Positions 25,828 to 38,223 are shown, numbered from the stretch's first letter. The stretch: 51,412 bases of DNA from Candidatus Krumholzibacteriia bacterium (GCA_029932915.1 JAOZPE010000007.1:1-51412), one strand, 5' to 3'. Numbers and translations: made by a program. The notes: generated from the sequence alone by a model not told the origin.

Positions 25828-28587
25828 ATGAAATCGAGCTCCCCGCGCCGGATGATCCCGGCTGTCCTGCTGGCCGCCTTCCTCCTCTCCTCCCTGGCCA
25901 TGGCACCCCGGCCGTGTCCGGCCGCCCCGCCGTCCTCGGCGGGGATCCTTCCCGCTGCGATCGACGACGATCCGGTGCCCCTGCACCGGCGTGAGGAGGC
26001 GGCCCGCAAGGCGGCCGCCCTGCACGAGTGGCGCGTCGCCGGGAAGGCCCCCTCGACGAACCAGTTGCGCTGGGACGTCCGTTACTACGATCTCGATCTG
26101 ACGATCGACCCCACGGCGAAGCTGGTCGGCGGAACGGTCGGCATCCGTCTGGACGTCGTCGACGGCCCCATCGAACAGATCGAACTCGACATGGACAGCG
26201 CGCTCGGCGCCTCCGCGGCGCGGGTGAACGGCGTGGCCACCACCTCCACCCACACGGCCGGCGTCCTCGTGGTCGATCTCGACCGCGCCTACGCCACCGG
26301 GGAGACGCTGACCGTCGCCGTCGACTACTCGGGAAGTCCCAACGAGAGCCTCGGGGCCTTCGGCTTCGACACCCACAACAACGATCCGCTCATCTGGTCG
26401 TTGAGCGAGCCCTACGGAGCCCGCTCCTGGTGGCCGTGCAAGGACACCCCCTCGGACAAGTCCGATTCGGCGCGGATCCGTCTGACCGTCCCCGAGGAGC
26501 TGGTCGCCGTCAGCAACGGCGTCCTGGAGAGCACCACCGTCGACGCGGCATGGAAGACCTACGACTGGCACGAGCACCATCCCATCGTCACCTATCTCAT
26601 CTCCCTGGCCATCCACCCCTACGTCGAGCAGTCGACGAGCTACACCCCCCTCGAGGGTGGCTCGATGCCGGTCACCGTGTGGAGCTATCCGGAGGAGGCC
26701 AGCGACGCCTGGTCGGGAGCGCTCACCGTCCGCGAGCAGATCGCCACCTTCGCCCCCCTCTTCGGGGAATACCCCTTCGTCGACGAGAAGTACGGGCAGG
26801 CGGAGTTCCCCTGGGGCGGCGGCATGGAACACCAGACCGCCACGAGCATCTGCTGCTGGACCGACTGGATCATGGGTCACGAGCTGGCCCACCAGTGGTA
26901 CGGCGACGCCATCACCTGCGAGAACTTCTCGCACATCTGGCTCAACGAGGGCTTCGCCACCTATTCGGAAGCGCTGTGGGACGAGCACAAGGGTGGCTTC
27001 GCCTCCTACCGCAACAACATCCTCAACAACCAGTACTTCGGTGCGGGCACGATCTACGTCCCGCCGGAGGAACTCGACGACGAGTCGCGCATCTTCGACG
27101 GCAACCTCAGCTACAACAAGGGCTCCTGGGTGCTGCACATGCTGCGCGGGATCGTGGGCGACGACACCTTCTTCGAGATCCTGCGCACCTGGACCGCGAC
27201 ACCGTCGGTGGCCTATGGAACCGCGGTCACCGAGGACTTCCAGGCCGTGGCCGAGAGCGTGAGCGGCCGCGACCTGTCCAACTTCTTCGCCAACTGGATC
27301 TACGGCGAGTACTTCCCCACCTACTCGTACTCGTGGGAAGCCACCGATCTGGGGGGAAGCTGGCAACTGCAGATCACCCTGGAGCAGTTGCAGTCGCACG
27401 CCCTGTATGAGATGCCCGTCCCCTTCAAGGTCACCACGACGGCGGGGGTGGAGAACTTCAAGCTGGAGAACGATGCCTTCAGCCAGACCTTCACCGTGAG
27501 CTGTCCGGCCGAGCCCACGAATGTGGAACTCGATCCGGACAACTGGATCCTGTGCACCATCGAGAACGCGGTGAGCGATCCCACCTTCCACCGCGGCGTG
27601 CTCGTGGTGAACGGGGTCGACTGGAGCGTCTACGGAAGCGAGATCACCTCGGCCTACGCCGACAGCTCGTGCAGCGGCTGGATGCCCTTCGAGTTCTGGG
27701 ACGCCTTCGATGAACCGACCGAGGGCTACATCCCCCAGCTCCCGGCCCCTCTGGGTCACGGGAACATCCCGCCGGAGATCCTCGGGCAGTTCTCCACCGT
27801 CATCTGGGTGGGCAACGACTACCAGGGCGACCTGGCGGTGTGGACCGACGCGGCCATCCTCAGCTACCTGCGCAAGGGCGGCAACGTCCTGCTGCTGGGA
27901 CGCCACGGGCAGAGCTTCCTGTCCCCGGTGCGCGCGAGCTACTTCGGGCTGCACTGGGCCGAGAACACCTACAACACCATCGCCTCGGCCCAGGCCGTCC
28001 ATCCCTCCCTCATCGGAATGGATCCCATCGGCGATCAGAACCAGATCTCGGTCTTCGAGACCGGCTACGATCAGCCCGAGGCGCAGACCCTGCTCGTCGA
28101 GCCCTCCTCGTTCGCGGTTCCCCGGGCGCTGGCGGTGTGGCGCCAGCCCCTCGGCGGGGGCTCGCTGCGGCACAGTGGCGCCCACTTCGCGCACATCGCC
28201 GGCCGTCCATACCGCTGGAACCACGCCCAGTTGCGCACGAACGTGCAGGCCATCCTCGACAGTCTCTTCGGCGAGAACGGCAACCCGACCACCACTCCAC
28301 CCCAGCCGATCGCTTTCGCCCTGATGCAGCCACACCCCAATCCCTTCAACCCCCACGTGGTCCTGCGCTTCACCCTGGCGACGGAGGCGAGGGCGCGGCT
28401 GGCGGTGTACGACCAGCGGGGCAGGCTGGTGCGGGTGCTCCTGGACGAGGTGCAGCCGGCCGGAGAGGGTCAGGTGATGTGGGATGGCAGTGACGGACAG
28501 GGCCGTCCCGCCGCCTCCGGCGTGTACTCGGTGGTGCTGGAGAGCAACGGCCAGCGCAGCAGCCGCAAGGCGACCCTGATCCGCTGA
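25828..28587 (+). CDS. Secreted M1 zinc aminopeptidase with C-terminal FlgD-like sorting domain
   Basis: A 919-residue exported protein. A Sec signal peptide (about 1-35) precedes an N-terminal beta domain and a gluzincin core with His351-Glu352-x2-His355 (HELAHQW) and the third ligand Glu374 (NEGFATY). GGGMEH is the equivalent of the family GAMEN loop. After the peptidase, residues about 590-830 look like a glutamine-amidotransferase-like/ThuA-type alpha/beta domain (LVVNGVDW, VIWVGNDY, GGNVLLLGRHG). The end is a FlgD-like Ig domain beginning PHPNPFNP and finishing SGVYSVVLESNG, typical of secreted proteins of FCB phyla. ATG follows GAGGTG. It stops 1 nt before the convergent hyuA stop codon. 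Likely an extracellular peptide scavenger. Confidence 0.92.
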   Translation: MKSSSPRRMIPAVLLAAFLLSSLAMAPRPCPAAPPSSAGILPAAIDDDPVPLHRREEAARKAAALHEWRVAGKAPSTNQLRWDVRYYDLDLTIDPTAKLVGGTVGIRLDVVDGPIEQIELDMDSALGASAARVNGVATTSTHTAGVLVVDLDRAYATGETLTVAVDYSGSPNESLGAFGFDTHNNDPLIWSLSEPYGARSWWPCKDTPSDKSDSARIRLTVPEELVAVSNGVLESTTVDAAWKTYDWHEHHPIVTYLISLAIHPYVEQSTSYTPLEGGSMPVTVWSYPEEASDAWSGALTVREQIATFAPLFGEYPFVDEKYGQAEFPWGGGMEHQTATSICCWTDWIMGHELAHQWYGDAITCENFSHIWLNEGFATYSEALWDEHKGGFASYRNNILNNQYFGAGTIYVPPEELDDESRIFDGNLSYNKGSWVLHMLRGIVGDDTFFEILRTWTATPSVAYGTAVTEDFQAVAESVSGRDLSNFFANWIYGEYFPTYSYSWEATDLGGSWQLQITLEQLQSHALYEMPVPFKVTTTAGVENFKLENDAFSQTFTVSCPAEPTNVELDPDNWILCTIENAVSDPTFHRGVLVVNGVDWSVYGSEITSAYADSSCSGWMPFEFWDAFDEPTEGYIPQLPAPLGHGNIPPEILGQFSTVIWVGNDYQGDLAVWTDAAILSYLRKGGNVLLLGRHGQSFLSPVRASYFGLHWAENTYNTIASAQAVHPSLIGMDPIGDQNQISVFETGYDQPEAQTLLVEPSSFAVPRALAVWRQPLGGGSLRHSGAHFAHIAGRPYRWNHAQLRTNVQAILDSLFGENGNPTTTPPQPIAFALMQPHPNPFNPHVVLRFTLATEARARLAVYDQRGRLVRVLLDEVQPAGEGQVMWDGSDGQGRPAASGVYSVVLESNGQRSSRKATLIR

Positions 28588-28588
28588 T

Positions 28589-30001
28589 TCAGCTTCTCTG
28601 GGGGCGGCGGCGCAGCTCGCGCCCCGCTCCCGCCTCCACCCGCAGCTCCCCTTCGGCGTAGACGAGCTTGCCCCCGGCGATGACGTGGGTGGGAGCACCC
28701 CTGACCCGGAAGCCCTCGTACAGGCTGCGGTCGCAGTGGTGCAGGTGGGTGCGGGCGGACAGGGTGCGCTCGGCGGCGGGATCCCACAGCACCAGATCGG
28801 CGTCACTGCCGACGGCCACCTCACCCTTGCGCGGATACAGGCCGAAGAGCCGGGCCGGCGCGGTCGACACCAGCTCGACGAAACGCTCGGGACCGATGCG
28901 TCCGGTCTCGACCCCGTGGGTCCACAGCAGGGACAGCCGGTCCTGGATCCCGGCTCCTCCGCCGGGGATCCGCCGGAAGTCGCCACGTCCGAGCTCCTTC
29001 TGTCCCTTCAGGTTGAAGGGACAGTGGTCGGTGGAGACCACCTCGAGGACGCCCTCCTGCAGGGCGTCCCACAGTGCGGCCTGGTCGGCACCGGAGCGCA
29101 GGGGCGGGGAGAGCACGTAGGTGGCCACCTCGAAGTCGTCCGAAGCGTAGACGCTGTCGTCCAGCACCAGGTAGTGGATGCAGGTCTCCCCGTGGACGAG
29201 AGGACCAGGGGAGGCCGCGCCGGTGCCGGCCGTCCCGGCCCTTGCGCGGCGCGCACGGGCCAGCTCGGCGACCGATCCCTGGCAACTGAGATGGACCAGA
29301 TAGACCTCGGCGGCGGTCTCGCGGGCGTGTCCGAGGACCCGGCGCACCGCGTCCACCTCGGCCGAGCAGGGGCGCGCGTCGGCATGGTGACGAGGAGCCG
29401 TCCTGCCCGCGGCGATCAAGGCCCGCTGCCGACGCTGGATCTCCTCGTCCTCCTCGCAGTGCACCATCAACAGGGCCCCAAGATGGTGGATCTGCTCCAT
29501 CACCGCGCACAGCTCGGCGTCGCCGATCCCCACCGTCTCCTGGTAGGCCGTGTAGGCCTTGAACGAGGTGACGCCCTCGTCCTGGACACAGCGGCGCATC
29601 ATCTCCGCCGTCTCCTCACCCCACCAGCTCACCGCCATGTGCAGGGCCCAGTCGCAGACCGCCGTGGACGCCTCCTCCCGCCGCTCGGAGAGGGCCTCCA
29701 GGTAGTCCTGACCCTCTCGGGGATGCACGAAGTCCAGGATCGTGGTGGTTCCCCCGGCGATGGCGGCGCGCGTTCCCGTGAGGAAGTCGTCGGCCGATCG
29801 GGTCTGGGCCACCTCCAACGCCAGGTGCACGTGGGGGTCGACGGCGCCGGGCAGCACCAGGCGCCCGCCCGCGTCGATCTCCTCCTCCCCGGGCTCGGCG
29901 GTGAGCCGATCCTCGATCTGCAGGATCACGCCCTCGCGGCAACGGATGTCCCCGTGGCGCCGCCCTCCGGCGTTGACGATCTCAGCGTCACGAATGAGCA
30001 T
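28589..30001 (-). CDS. hyuA: Dihydropyrimidinase/hydantoinase (HyuA-type)
   Basis: A 470-residue binuclear metal amidohydrolase that opens cyclic ureides such as hydantoins or dihydropyrimidines. Ligands are visible: His57 and His59 (DPHVHL), carboxylated Lys148 (TSFKAYTAY), a His in MVHCEEDE, a His in YLVHLSC and the Asp in STDHCPF. ATG at 30001 has GGAGG 6 nt upstream. A 12-15 residue Ala/Gly-rich insertion follows the second His motif, where relatives have a short turn. Divergent from xdhA across 255 nt. In E. coli hyuA lies in the ygeW-ygeX-ygeY-ssnA-xdhD purine locus, and the same partners are present here, so a role in ring opening of a purine-derived ureide is likely. Confidence 0.92.
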   Translation of the reverse strand: MLIRDAEIVNAGGRRHGDIRCREGVILQIEDRLTAEPGEEEIDAGGRLVLPGAVDPHVHLALEVAQTRSADDFLTGTRAAIAGGTTTILDFVHPREGQDYLEALSERREEASTAVCDWALHMAVSWWGEETAEMMRRCVQDEGVTSFKAYTAYQETVGIGDAELCAVMEQIHHLGALLMVHCEEDEEIQRRQRALIAAGRTAPRHHADARPCSAEVDAVRRVLGHARETAAEVYLVHLSCQGSVAELARARRARAGTAGTGAASPGPLVHGETCIHYLVLDDSVYASDDFEVATYVLSPPLRSGADQAALWDALQEGVLEVVSTDHCPFNLKGQKELGRGDFRRIPGGGAGIQDRLSLLWTHGVETGRIGPERFVELVSTAPARLFGLYPRKGEVAVGSDADLVLWDPAAERTLSARTHLHHCDRSLYEGFRVRGAPTHVIAGGKLVYAEGELRVEAGAGRELRRRPQRS

Positions 30002-30256
30002 CTCGATCCTCCGCTCGAAGACACCGGCTGCGCCGCGGTCGCCGCGGCCCGGTGGATGCGGCCCGGTCCGCTCCGATGAAGCCCGAAGCGGCAACCGCTG
30101 CGGTCGCCGACAGCATAGCCCCTTGTCCGGTGTGCGGGAAGCCCCGGCGGAAGACGGCGGCCGCCTCGACGCATCCCCCCTGCGGCGGAACGACGGCTTG
30201 GGGCTTGTCACGGAGCGGCTCGCACTCCATGCTCGCGGCGAGGAGGCGCCAGAACC

Positions 30257-32563
30257 ATGAAACATCCGCCGGGGATCCTCGGAAGCTCCCCCCTTCGTCG
30301 CGACGGCCTGGAGAAGGTGACGGGCGCCGCCCGCTACCTCGACGACCTGCCGGCCGAGGGCACGTGGGTCGGTGCAACGGTGCGCAGCCGGCATCCCCAC
30401 GCCCGCATCGTCTCCCTCCGCTTCGATCGGACAAAGGCCCCCGCCGACGCGGTCTTCGTCCACGCCGGGGACATCGACGGCGTCAACGGCCTGCAGATCC
30501 TCGACGACCGCTGGCCCATCCTGGCCTCCAAGGAAGTCCACTACGTGGGAGAGGCGGTGGCCCTGGTCGCCGCGCCCACTGCCGAGGACGCCCTGCGCGC
30601 GGCGGCGGCGGTCGAGGTGGAATACGAGCAACGGCCCGCCGTGCTGGATTGGGAAGAGGCCGCCCGCAACGAGCCGCTCTACGAACTCGCCCTGGACGAA
30701 GGCCGCTGCGAGGCGATCCTCGAGGCCGCCGCGAACGGAGACGACGGGCTCATCCTCGTCGAGGGCGAGTACTTCACCGGTGCCCAGGAGCACCTCTACC
30801 TGGAGACCCAGGCCATGCTCGCCGAGTGGGTGGACGGGCGCCTGGCGGTCACCGGCTCGATGCAATGTCCCTACTACGTGAAGAACGCCCTGCAGCACGT
30901 CTTCTCCCTGGGGGAGGACGCGGTCCAGGTGGTCGGACGTTACATGGGTGGCGCCTTCGGCGGCAAGGAGGACTACCCCAGTCTGCTCGCGGCGCACGCC
31001 GCCCTGCTCGCGCGCGCCGCGCGCCGGCCGGTCCGCATCGTCTACGACCGCCACGAGGACATCGTGGCCACCACCAAACGGCATCCCTCGCACACCCGCA
31101 TCCGCAGCGCGGTGAAGAAGGACGGCACCCTGGTGGCCGCCCGCGTCGACTTCGACCTGGACGGCGGCGCCTATCTGGGGCTCTCCCCGGTGGTGCTCTC
31201 GCGCGGGATCCTGCACGCCACCGGCCCCTACCGGGTGCCGAACGTGCGCATCCGCGGCCGGGTACTGCGCACCGACACCCCCCCGTCGGGGGCCTTCCGC
31301 GGCTTCGGTGCGCCCCAGTCGCAGTTCGCGTGGGAGCGCCACATGGACCGCATCGGACGCCGACTGGGCATCGACCCCCTGACCCTGCGCCGGCGCAACG
31401 TCCTGCACCCGGGCGACCGGCTGCCTACCGGACAGCTCATGGACGCATCGTGTGGAGCCGCGGCGGCCCTGGAGGAAGCCGCCCGCCGCGGTGACTTCCT
31501 GCGGCGCTGGAAGAAGGCCGAGGAAGACCGCCGCCGTGACGAACCCCTGGGCCGCGGCAACCGGCCCGTCGCCACCGGCGTGGGCTTGAGCCTCGCCTTC
31601 CACGGTGCGGGCTTCACCGGACTGGGCGAGCACAGGATGCGATCGCCGGTGACGGTGCGCCTGACCGCGGAGGGAAGGCTCGAGATCCTTTGCGCCGCCA
31701 CCGAGATGGGCCAGGGGGCGGTGACCGTTCTGCCCATGCTCGCCGCCGACGCGGCCGGCCTGCGCATCGACGACGTGCTGATCCACGAGCCCGATACCGA
31801 CGTCGTCCCCGACTCCGGACCGACCGTGGCCTCGCGCACCACCATGGTGGTCGGGGCCACCGCCGCCCGTGCCGCCCACGAGCTGGTCCAGCGGATCGTG
31901 CAGTGGAAAGAGGAGCAGATGGGAGAAGCCGCCCTGCGCGTGGAGGATTCCCGCCTCCTGGGTCCCGGCGGAGAGATCGGCGATTTCCGTGAGCTGGCCC
32001 GCGAGTACCTCGCCGCCGGCCAGCCCGATGCGGTGACCGTCCACAACGAGCCCCCCCCATGGCAGCGCTTCGACGAGGACAGCTACCACGGCTCGGCCTA
32101 TCCGACCTATTCGTACCAGGCCCAGGTGATCGAGGTGGAGGTGGACACCGACACCCTCCAGGTGCGTCCGACGCGAGCCGTCGCCGCCGCCGAGGTGGGC
32201 AAGGTGCTGCACGAGGTCCAGTGCCGCGGACAGGTCGAGGGCGGTCTCCTGCAGGCGGTGGGCTGGGCGCTGTGGGAGGAGATGAAGCGAAAGGACGGTC
32301 AACTGCTCAACGACCGCATGACCACCTACATCGTGCCCACTTTCCTCGATGCGCCCGAGATGGAGGTGCATCTGATCGAAGAGCCCTGGGAAGGTCCTCC
32401 CCACGGCGCCAAGGGAGTCGGTGAACTCCCGATGGACGGACCGGCGTCGGCGGTGTGCGCGGCGATCGAGAACGCGGTGGGCATCGCCCTGGACTCCATT
32501 CCCGCCACCCCCGAACGGCTCCTCGACCATCATATCGAGGCCGCGCAGGGAGGAAGACGATGA
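30257..32563 (+). CDS. xdhA: Xanthine dehydrogenase, molybdopterin-binding subunit
   Basis: A 768-residue catalytic subunit of a three-gene molybdenum hydroxylase. Landmarks are GGAFGGKED for the cofactor, FRGFGAPQSQF with Arg348, the equivalent of the substrate Arg of xanthine oxidase, ATEMGQGAVT, and the catalytic Glu723 in GAKGVGELP. Substrate hydroxylation at C2/C8 of hypoxanthine or xanthine is the usual role; a related purine substrate is possible. ATG follows AGGAGG at 30241-30246. Its stop overlaps the next start as ATGA, indicating translational coupling to the Fe-S subunit. The order Mo, Fe-S, FAD differs from E. coli xdhABC. Confidence 0.93.
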   Translation: MKHPPGILGSSPLRRDGLEKVTGAARYLDDLPAEGTWVGATVRSRHPHARIVSLRFDRTKAPADAVFVHAGDIDGVNGLQILDDRWPILASKEVHYVGEAVALVAAPTAEDALRAAAAVEVEYEQRPAVLDWEEAARNEPLYELALDEGRCEAILEAAANGDDGLILVEGEYFTGAQEHLYLETQAMLAEWVDGRLAVTGSMQCPYYVKNALQHVFSLGEDAVQVVGRYMGGAFGGKEDYPSLLAAHAALLARAARRPVRIVYDRHEDIVATTKRHPSHTRIRSAVKKDGTLVAARVDFDLDGGAYLGLSPVVLSRGILHATGPYRVPNVRIRGRVLRTDTPPSGAFRGFGAPQSQFAWERHMDRIGRRLGIDPLTLRRRNVLHPGDRLPTGQLMDASCGAAAALEEAARRGDFLRRWKKAEEDRRRDEPLGRGNRPVATGVGLSLAFHGAGFTGLGEHRMRSPVTVRLTAEGRLEILCAATEMGQGAVTVLPMLAADAAGLRIDDVLIHEPDTDVVPDSGPTVASRTTMVVGATAARAAHELVQRIVQWKEEQMGEAALRVEDSRLLGPGGEIGDFRELAREYLAAGQPDAVTVHNEPPPWQRFDEDSYHGSAYPTYSYQAQVIEVEVDTDTLQVRPTRAVAAAEVGKVLHEVQCRGQVEGGLLQAVGWALWEEMKRKDGQLLNDRMTTYIVPTFLDAPEMEVHLIEEPWEGPPHGAKGVGELPMDGPASAVCAAIENAVGIALDSIPATPERLLDHHIEAAQGGRR

Positions 32564-33069
32564 AGGTCCATTTCATCCTCAACGGCAAGGCGGTCGAGGC
32601 CGAGGGCCGTCCCACCGATCGCCTGCTGGACGTGCTACGGCATGTCTTCCACCTGACCGGAGCGAAGGAGGGCTGCGGCGAGGGGGAGTGCGGCGCCTGC
32701 ACCGTACTGCTCGATGGACGGACCGTCCTCAGTTGCCTGGTCCCGCTCATCCAGGTGGACGGGCGCAGTGTGATCACGGTGGAGGGCCTGGCCGCGACGG
32801 AGAAGGGCCACGCCTACCTCGAGCGCTTCGCGCTGAAGGGGGGAACCCAGTGCGGCGCCTGCACCCCGGGCATCGTGCTGTCCGGAGCCCATCTCCTGCA
32901 GGAGCATCCCCATCCCTCCCATCGGGAAGTGGCCCACGCGCTGGCGGGAAACATCTGCCGCTGCACCGGTTATCAGGCCATCCAGCGTGCCCTGAGCGAG
33001 GAGCCCGAGGCCGTCCTCGATTCCACGCTGCTGCCGGCGGCGGACGCCGAGCGGGAGGATGGGTCATGA
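32560..33069 (+). CDS. xdhC: Xanthine dehydrogenase, [2Fe-2S] subunit
   Basis: A 169-residue electron-transfer subunit. The plant-ferredoxin-type cluster is bound by CGEGECGAC and a later Cys (LSC). The second, helical cluster domain has CGACTPG and CRCTGY. It passes electrons from the molybdenum site encoded upstream to the FAD subunit encoded downstream. Start and stop codons overlap both neighbours by ATGA, so the three subunits should be made in step. Length is normal for the family. Confidence 0.95.
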   Translation: MKVHFILNGKAVEAEGRPTDRLLDVLRHVFHLTGAKEGCGEGECGACTVLLDGRTVLSCLVPLIQVDGRSVITVEGLAATEKGHAYLERFALKGGTQCGACTPGIVLSGAHLLQEHPHPSHREVAHALAGNICRCTGYQAIQRALSEEPEAVLDSTLLPAADAEREDGS

Positions 33070-33959
33070 ACCCGGCGAGCGGACTGCCCCGCACCGTCGA
33101 CGAGGCCCTCCTCCGGCTGCAGGAGCGGCCGGACACGGTGGCCCTGGCCGGCTGCACCGACTGGATGGTCCGCGACCGTCTGGCCCGGGCGGACGCCCCA
33201 CCGGTGATCGATCTGCTCGCGATCGAGGAGTTGCACGGCATCGAGGAGATCGCCACCCCACCGAGTGAAGCGAAGCGCCCGGCGGGTGCCGACGCAGACC
33301 CCACGACACCGCCTCCGCTCCTGCGCATCGGCGCCACCACCACCTTCGGGGAGATCCGCGTGGACCGGCGGGTGGTCGAGGGCTATCCCATTCTCGCCGA
33401 GGTCGCCTCGCAGATCGGAAGCCGGCAGATCCAGAACCGCGCCACCCTCGGGGGCAACCTCGTCAACGCCTCACCGGCCGGGGACAGCCTGCCCGTCCTG
33501 CTCGCCCTCGCCGCCGAGGTGGAGATCGCGAGCCCCGACGGCCGGCGGCGCATCCCGTACGACGCCTTCCACCTCGGCTACCGCGAGACCGCGCTCGGGC
33601 CGGGTGAACTGCTGACGGCGGTGCTGCTGCCTCCGCCACCCCCCCACCAGGCCTTCCGCAAGGTGGGAACCCGCGCCGCAGTGGCCATCTCCAAGGTGAT
33701 GGTGGCGATGGCCGCCCACTCCCGACAGGGGCGGTGGTCCTCGATGCGCATCGCCGCCGGCAGCGTCGCCCCCGTTCCGATGCGTCTGCGCGCGGCGGAG
33801 AAGGTCTGCGAGGGCGCACCCATCGACGTGGAGACCGCGACCGAGGCGGCCGAGGCGGCATGGGGCGAGGTCGAACCCATCGACGACGTGCGCTCGACGG
33901 CGCGCTACCGGCGGTGGGCACTGTCCCGGGTGGTGCGGCGTCTGCTCCTGGAGATGTGA
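33066..33959 (+). CDS. xdhB: Xanthine dehydrogenase, FAD-binding subunit
   Basis: A 297-residue FAD (vanillyl-alcohol-oxidase fold) subunit. ALAGCTDWM near the N-terminus and ASQIGSRQIQNRATLGGNL form the flavin-binding segments, with ASPAGDSLP following. FRKVGTRAAVAISKV is the usual end of the FAD domain, and a CO-dehydrogenase flavoprotein C-terminal domain follows. A Pro/Ala/Asp-rich insertion of about 20 residues (around residues 64-84) interrupts the normally short link before LLRIGATTT. ATGA overlap with xdhC. With this subunit the enzyme can reduce a soluble acceptor such as NAD. Confidence 0.93.
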   Translation: MNPASGLPRTVDEALLRLQERPDTVALAGCTDWMVRDRLARADAPPVIDLLAIEELHGIEEIATPPSEAKRPAGADADPTTPPPLLRIGATTTFGEIRVDRRVVEGYPILAEVASQIGSRQIQNRATLGGNLVNASPAGDSLPVLLALAAEVEIASPDGRRRIPYDAFHLGYRETALGPGELLTAVLLPPPPPHQAFRKVGTRAAVAISKVMVAMAAHSRQGRWSSMRIAAGSVAPVPMRLRAAEKVCEGAPIDVETATEAAEAAWGEVEPIDDVRSTARYRRWALSRVVRRLLLEM

Positions 33960-34052
33960 GAGCGCCGTGGACGAGGGCCCACCCCCCACGGGGGCCGAGG
34001 GAGGAACCTGCCCGCCGTTCTCGAGCCCGTGACACGACCGGACCGGCGGCGG

Positions 34053-35252
34053 CTACTGCATCAGGTTGTCGAGCAGGCGCCCGTAGGGCGTGTCCTCCGA
34101 GATGTAATACACCCGCTTGACGGGTCGGTCCTCGTCGTCGAGCTCCAGCAGACCGGCCTCGAGCAGGATCTGGTGCGCCCGGTCGGGCAGCACGTTCTGG
34201 TTGTGGACCAGCCAGTACAGGGTACTGGGAAGGCGCATGAGCATGTTGCGCCGGTTGGAGTGGGCGAGACTGGACGCCCAGGACGGGATCTCGCCCGGCG
34301 TCACCTTCAGGGGATGGTACGCGCCGAGTTCAGGATGGCGCTCGTGGATGCGGCTGACGCTGGCGTCGATGGCGGTCAGGCCCATGGTGATGCACGAACG
34401 CAGCAAGAGGTGGTAACTGGTGTCGCCTCCCATGATCTGGGCGATCGGATCGTCCGGGACGGAGGCGTCGTCGAGGATCTCGCGCAGCTTTTCCACCTGT
34501 TCGGAAGTGGGCTGCGGATAGTCGCGGGGATCGCCGTCGAAGTGCGGACTGAGGCTGTGCAGGTGCTGGTGCAGGGTGTGGCGGGCGAGGCTGTCGCCCA
34601 TGGTCAGACAGGTGTAGAGCAGCTCGTCGTGGGCCTCCTCCACCGGCGGCAGCTTCAGGGGATAACAGTGCCAGGACAGCCCCCGCAGCGAGTCCTCCAG
34701 GAAGCGCTGGGTCGCCGCGTAGCAGCGCATGGTCAGGGCATAGGCCGTCGGATCGAGGCCGGCCAGCGGATCGAAGTGGGCCGCCGGCGGCCGCCAGGCC
34801 TCGAAGCTGAACATGAGGTCGTCCAGATAGGGGTCGCTGGAGAAGGGCGTGCCATCCTCGTTGAGCACGATGGGCCGCCGCTTCGGGTCGAAGATCAGAC
34901 GCAGTTGTCCGTGTCCGCCCGGCGTGTCCTTCCTGAACACCCGCAGGAGAGTGGAGACCCACTCGGCCCGGACCACCCCTTTGCGGGGGATCTTCACCGT
35001 GACCAGCATGCCGTAGCCGCCGGCCGGGTTGCTCCCGAAGTTCACGTGCCGCACCAGGTAGTAGTCGTCGTCGCCGCCGTCCAGGCGCGAGCGCTCCCAG
35101 TCGACGATGGCCGGGACCATCGCCACCGACAGGCCGCCGGGCAGGGCGTCCGTCGCCGGATGGAAACGCAGCAGCGGATAGGGTTTCTCGGCGATCTGGA
35201 GGATTTGCTCCGGGGCGATGGTCCGGATCGGTGGCATGGGTGCTTTCCCCAT
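34053..35252 (-). CDS. Unrecognised 399-residue protein inside the purine cluster
   Basis: I do not recognise this protein. It is soluble, with no signal peptide or membrane segment, and has a mixed alpha/beta composition with many His, Tyr and Asp residues (for example RHTLHQHLHSL and DDDYYLVRHVNF). It lies on the opposite strand between the two xanthine dehydrogenase loci, converging on xdhB and diverging from the fused hydroxylase gene. Codon use matches its neighbours, so it is a real gene rather than a shadow. ATG at 35252 and 35237 are both possible; neither has a clear ribosome site. Its place suggests regulation or substrate handling, but nothing in the sequence shows this. Confidence 0.7.
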   Translation of the reverse strand: MGKAPMPPIRTIAPEQILQIAEKPYPLLRFHPATDALPGGLSVAMVPAIVDWERSRLDGGDDDYYLVRHVNFGSNPAGGYGMLVTVKIPRKGVVRAEWVSTLLRVFRKDTPGGHGQLRLIFDPKRRPIVLNEDGTPFSSDPYLDDLMFSFEAWRPPAAHFDPLAGLDPTAYALTMRCYAATQRFLEDSLRGLSWHCYPLKLPPVEEAHDELLYTCLTMGDSLARHTLHQHLHSLSPHFDGDPRDYPQPTSEQVEKLREILDDASVPDDPIAQIMGGDTSYHLLLRSCITMGLTAIDASVSRIHERHPELGAYHPLKVTPGEIPSWASSLAHSNRRNMLMRLPSTLYWLVHNQNVLPDRAHQILLEAGLLELDDEDRPVKRVYYISEDTPYGRLLDNLMQ

Positions 35253-35369
35253 CGGCTCGGGAAGGAAGAAGCTTCGCGGAGCAAGGAAGCTGACAGTAGA
35301 CCACCGGCCCCACGGGTGTAAAGCGGGAGGGGTACGAGCGAACCGCCGCGCCCGGCCGAAGCTGGAGTC

Positions 35370-35398
35370 TCGACGCCCTTCCACCGGCGGGCTAGAAT
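35370..35398 (+). promoter_or_regulatory. Candidate promoter of the fused hydroxylase operon
   Basis: TCGACG (35370-35375) and TAGAAT (35393-35398) are spaced by 17 nt, about 90 nt upstream of the GTG start. Similar TAGACT elements precede the genes at 8035 and 25828, hinting at a shared -10 preference, but without good -35 partners there. Confidence 0.35.
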
Positions 35399-35488
35399 GT
35401 CCGCACCCGGCGGCCGCCTCCACCGACCGCGAACCAGGCCGCCCCGTCCACGGTGCCATCGATCCCCCGACCCCAGGAGCCCGCCGAG

Positions 35489-38122
<2,634 letters not shown>

Positions 38123-38223
38123 TCGATCCTCCCCGAAGCGGCGGTCCTTCACGTCGGCGTCAGTCGAAGATGGATTTGCGCGGGGCCGCTGCAGCAAGCG
38201 AACGCGAGGCAGAACGAGGCACC

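Noticed and set aside
30205-30233. Promoter-like TTGTCA-17-CATGCT before xdhA
   Set aside because: The transcription start would fall on the ribosome-binding site of xdhA, leaving almost no leader, and the -10 match is poor.
28589-32533. HyuA frame extended upstream to 32533 as a 1314-residue protein
   Set aside because: The extra part is the antisense of xdhA. The hydantoinase has its own start at 30001 with a GGAGG site.
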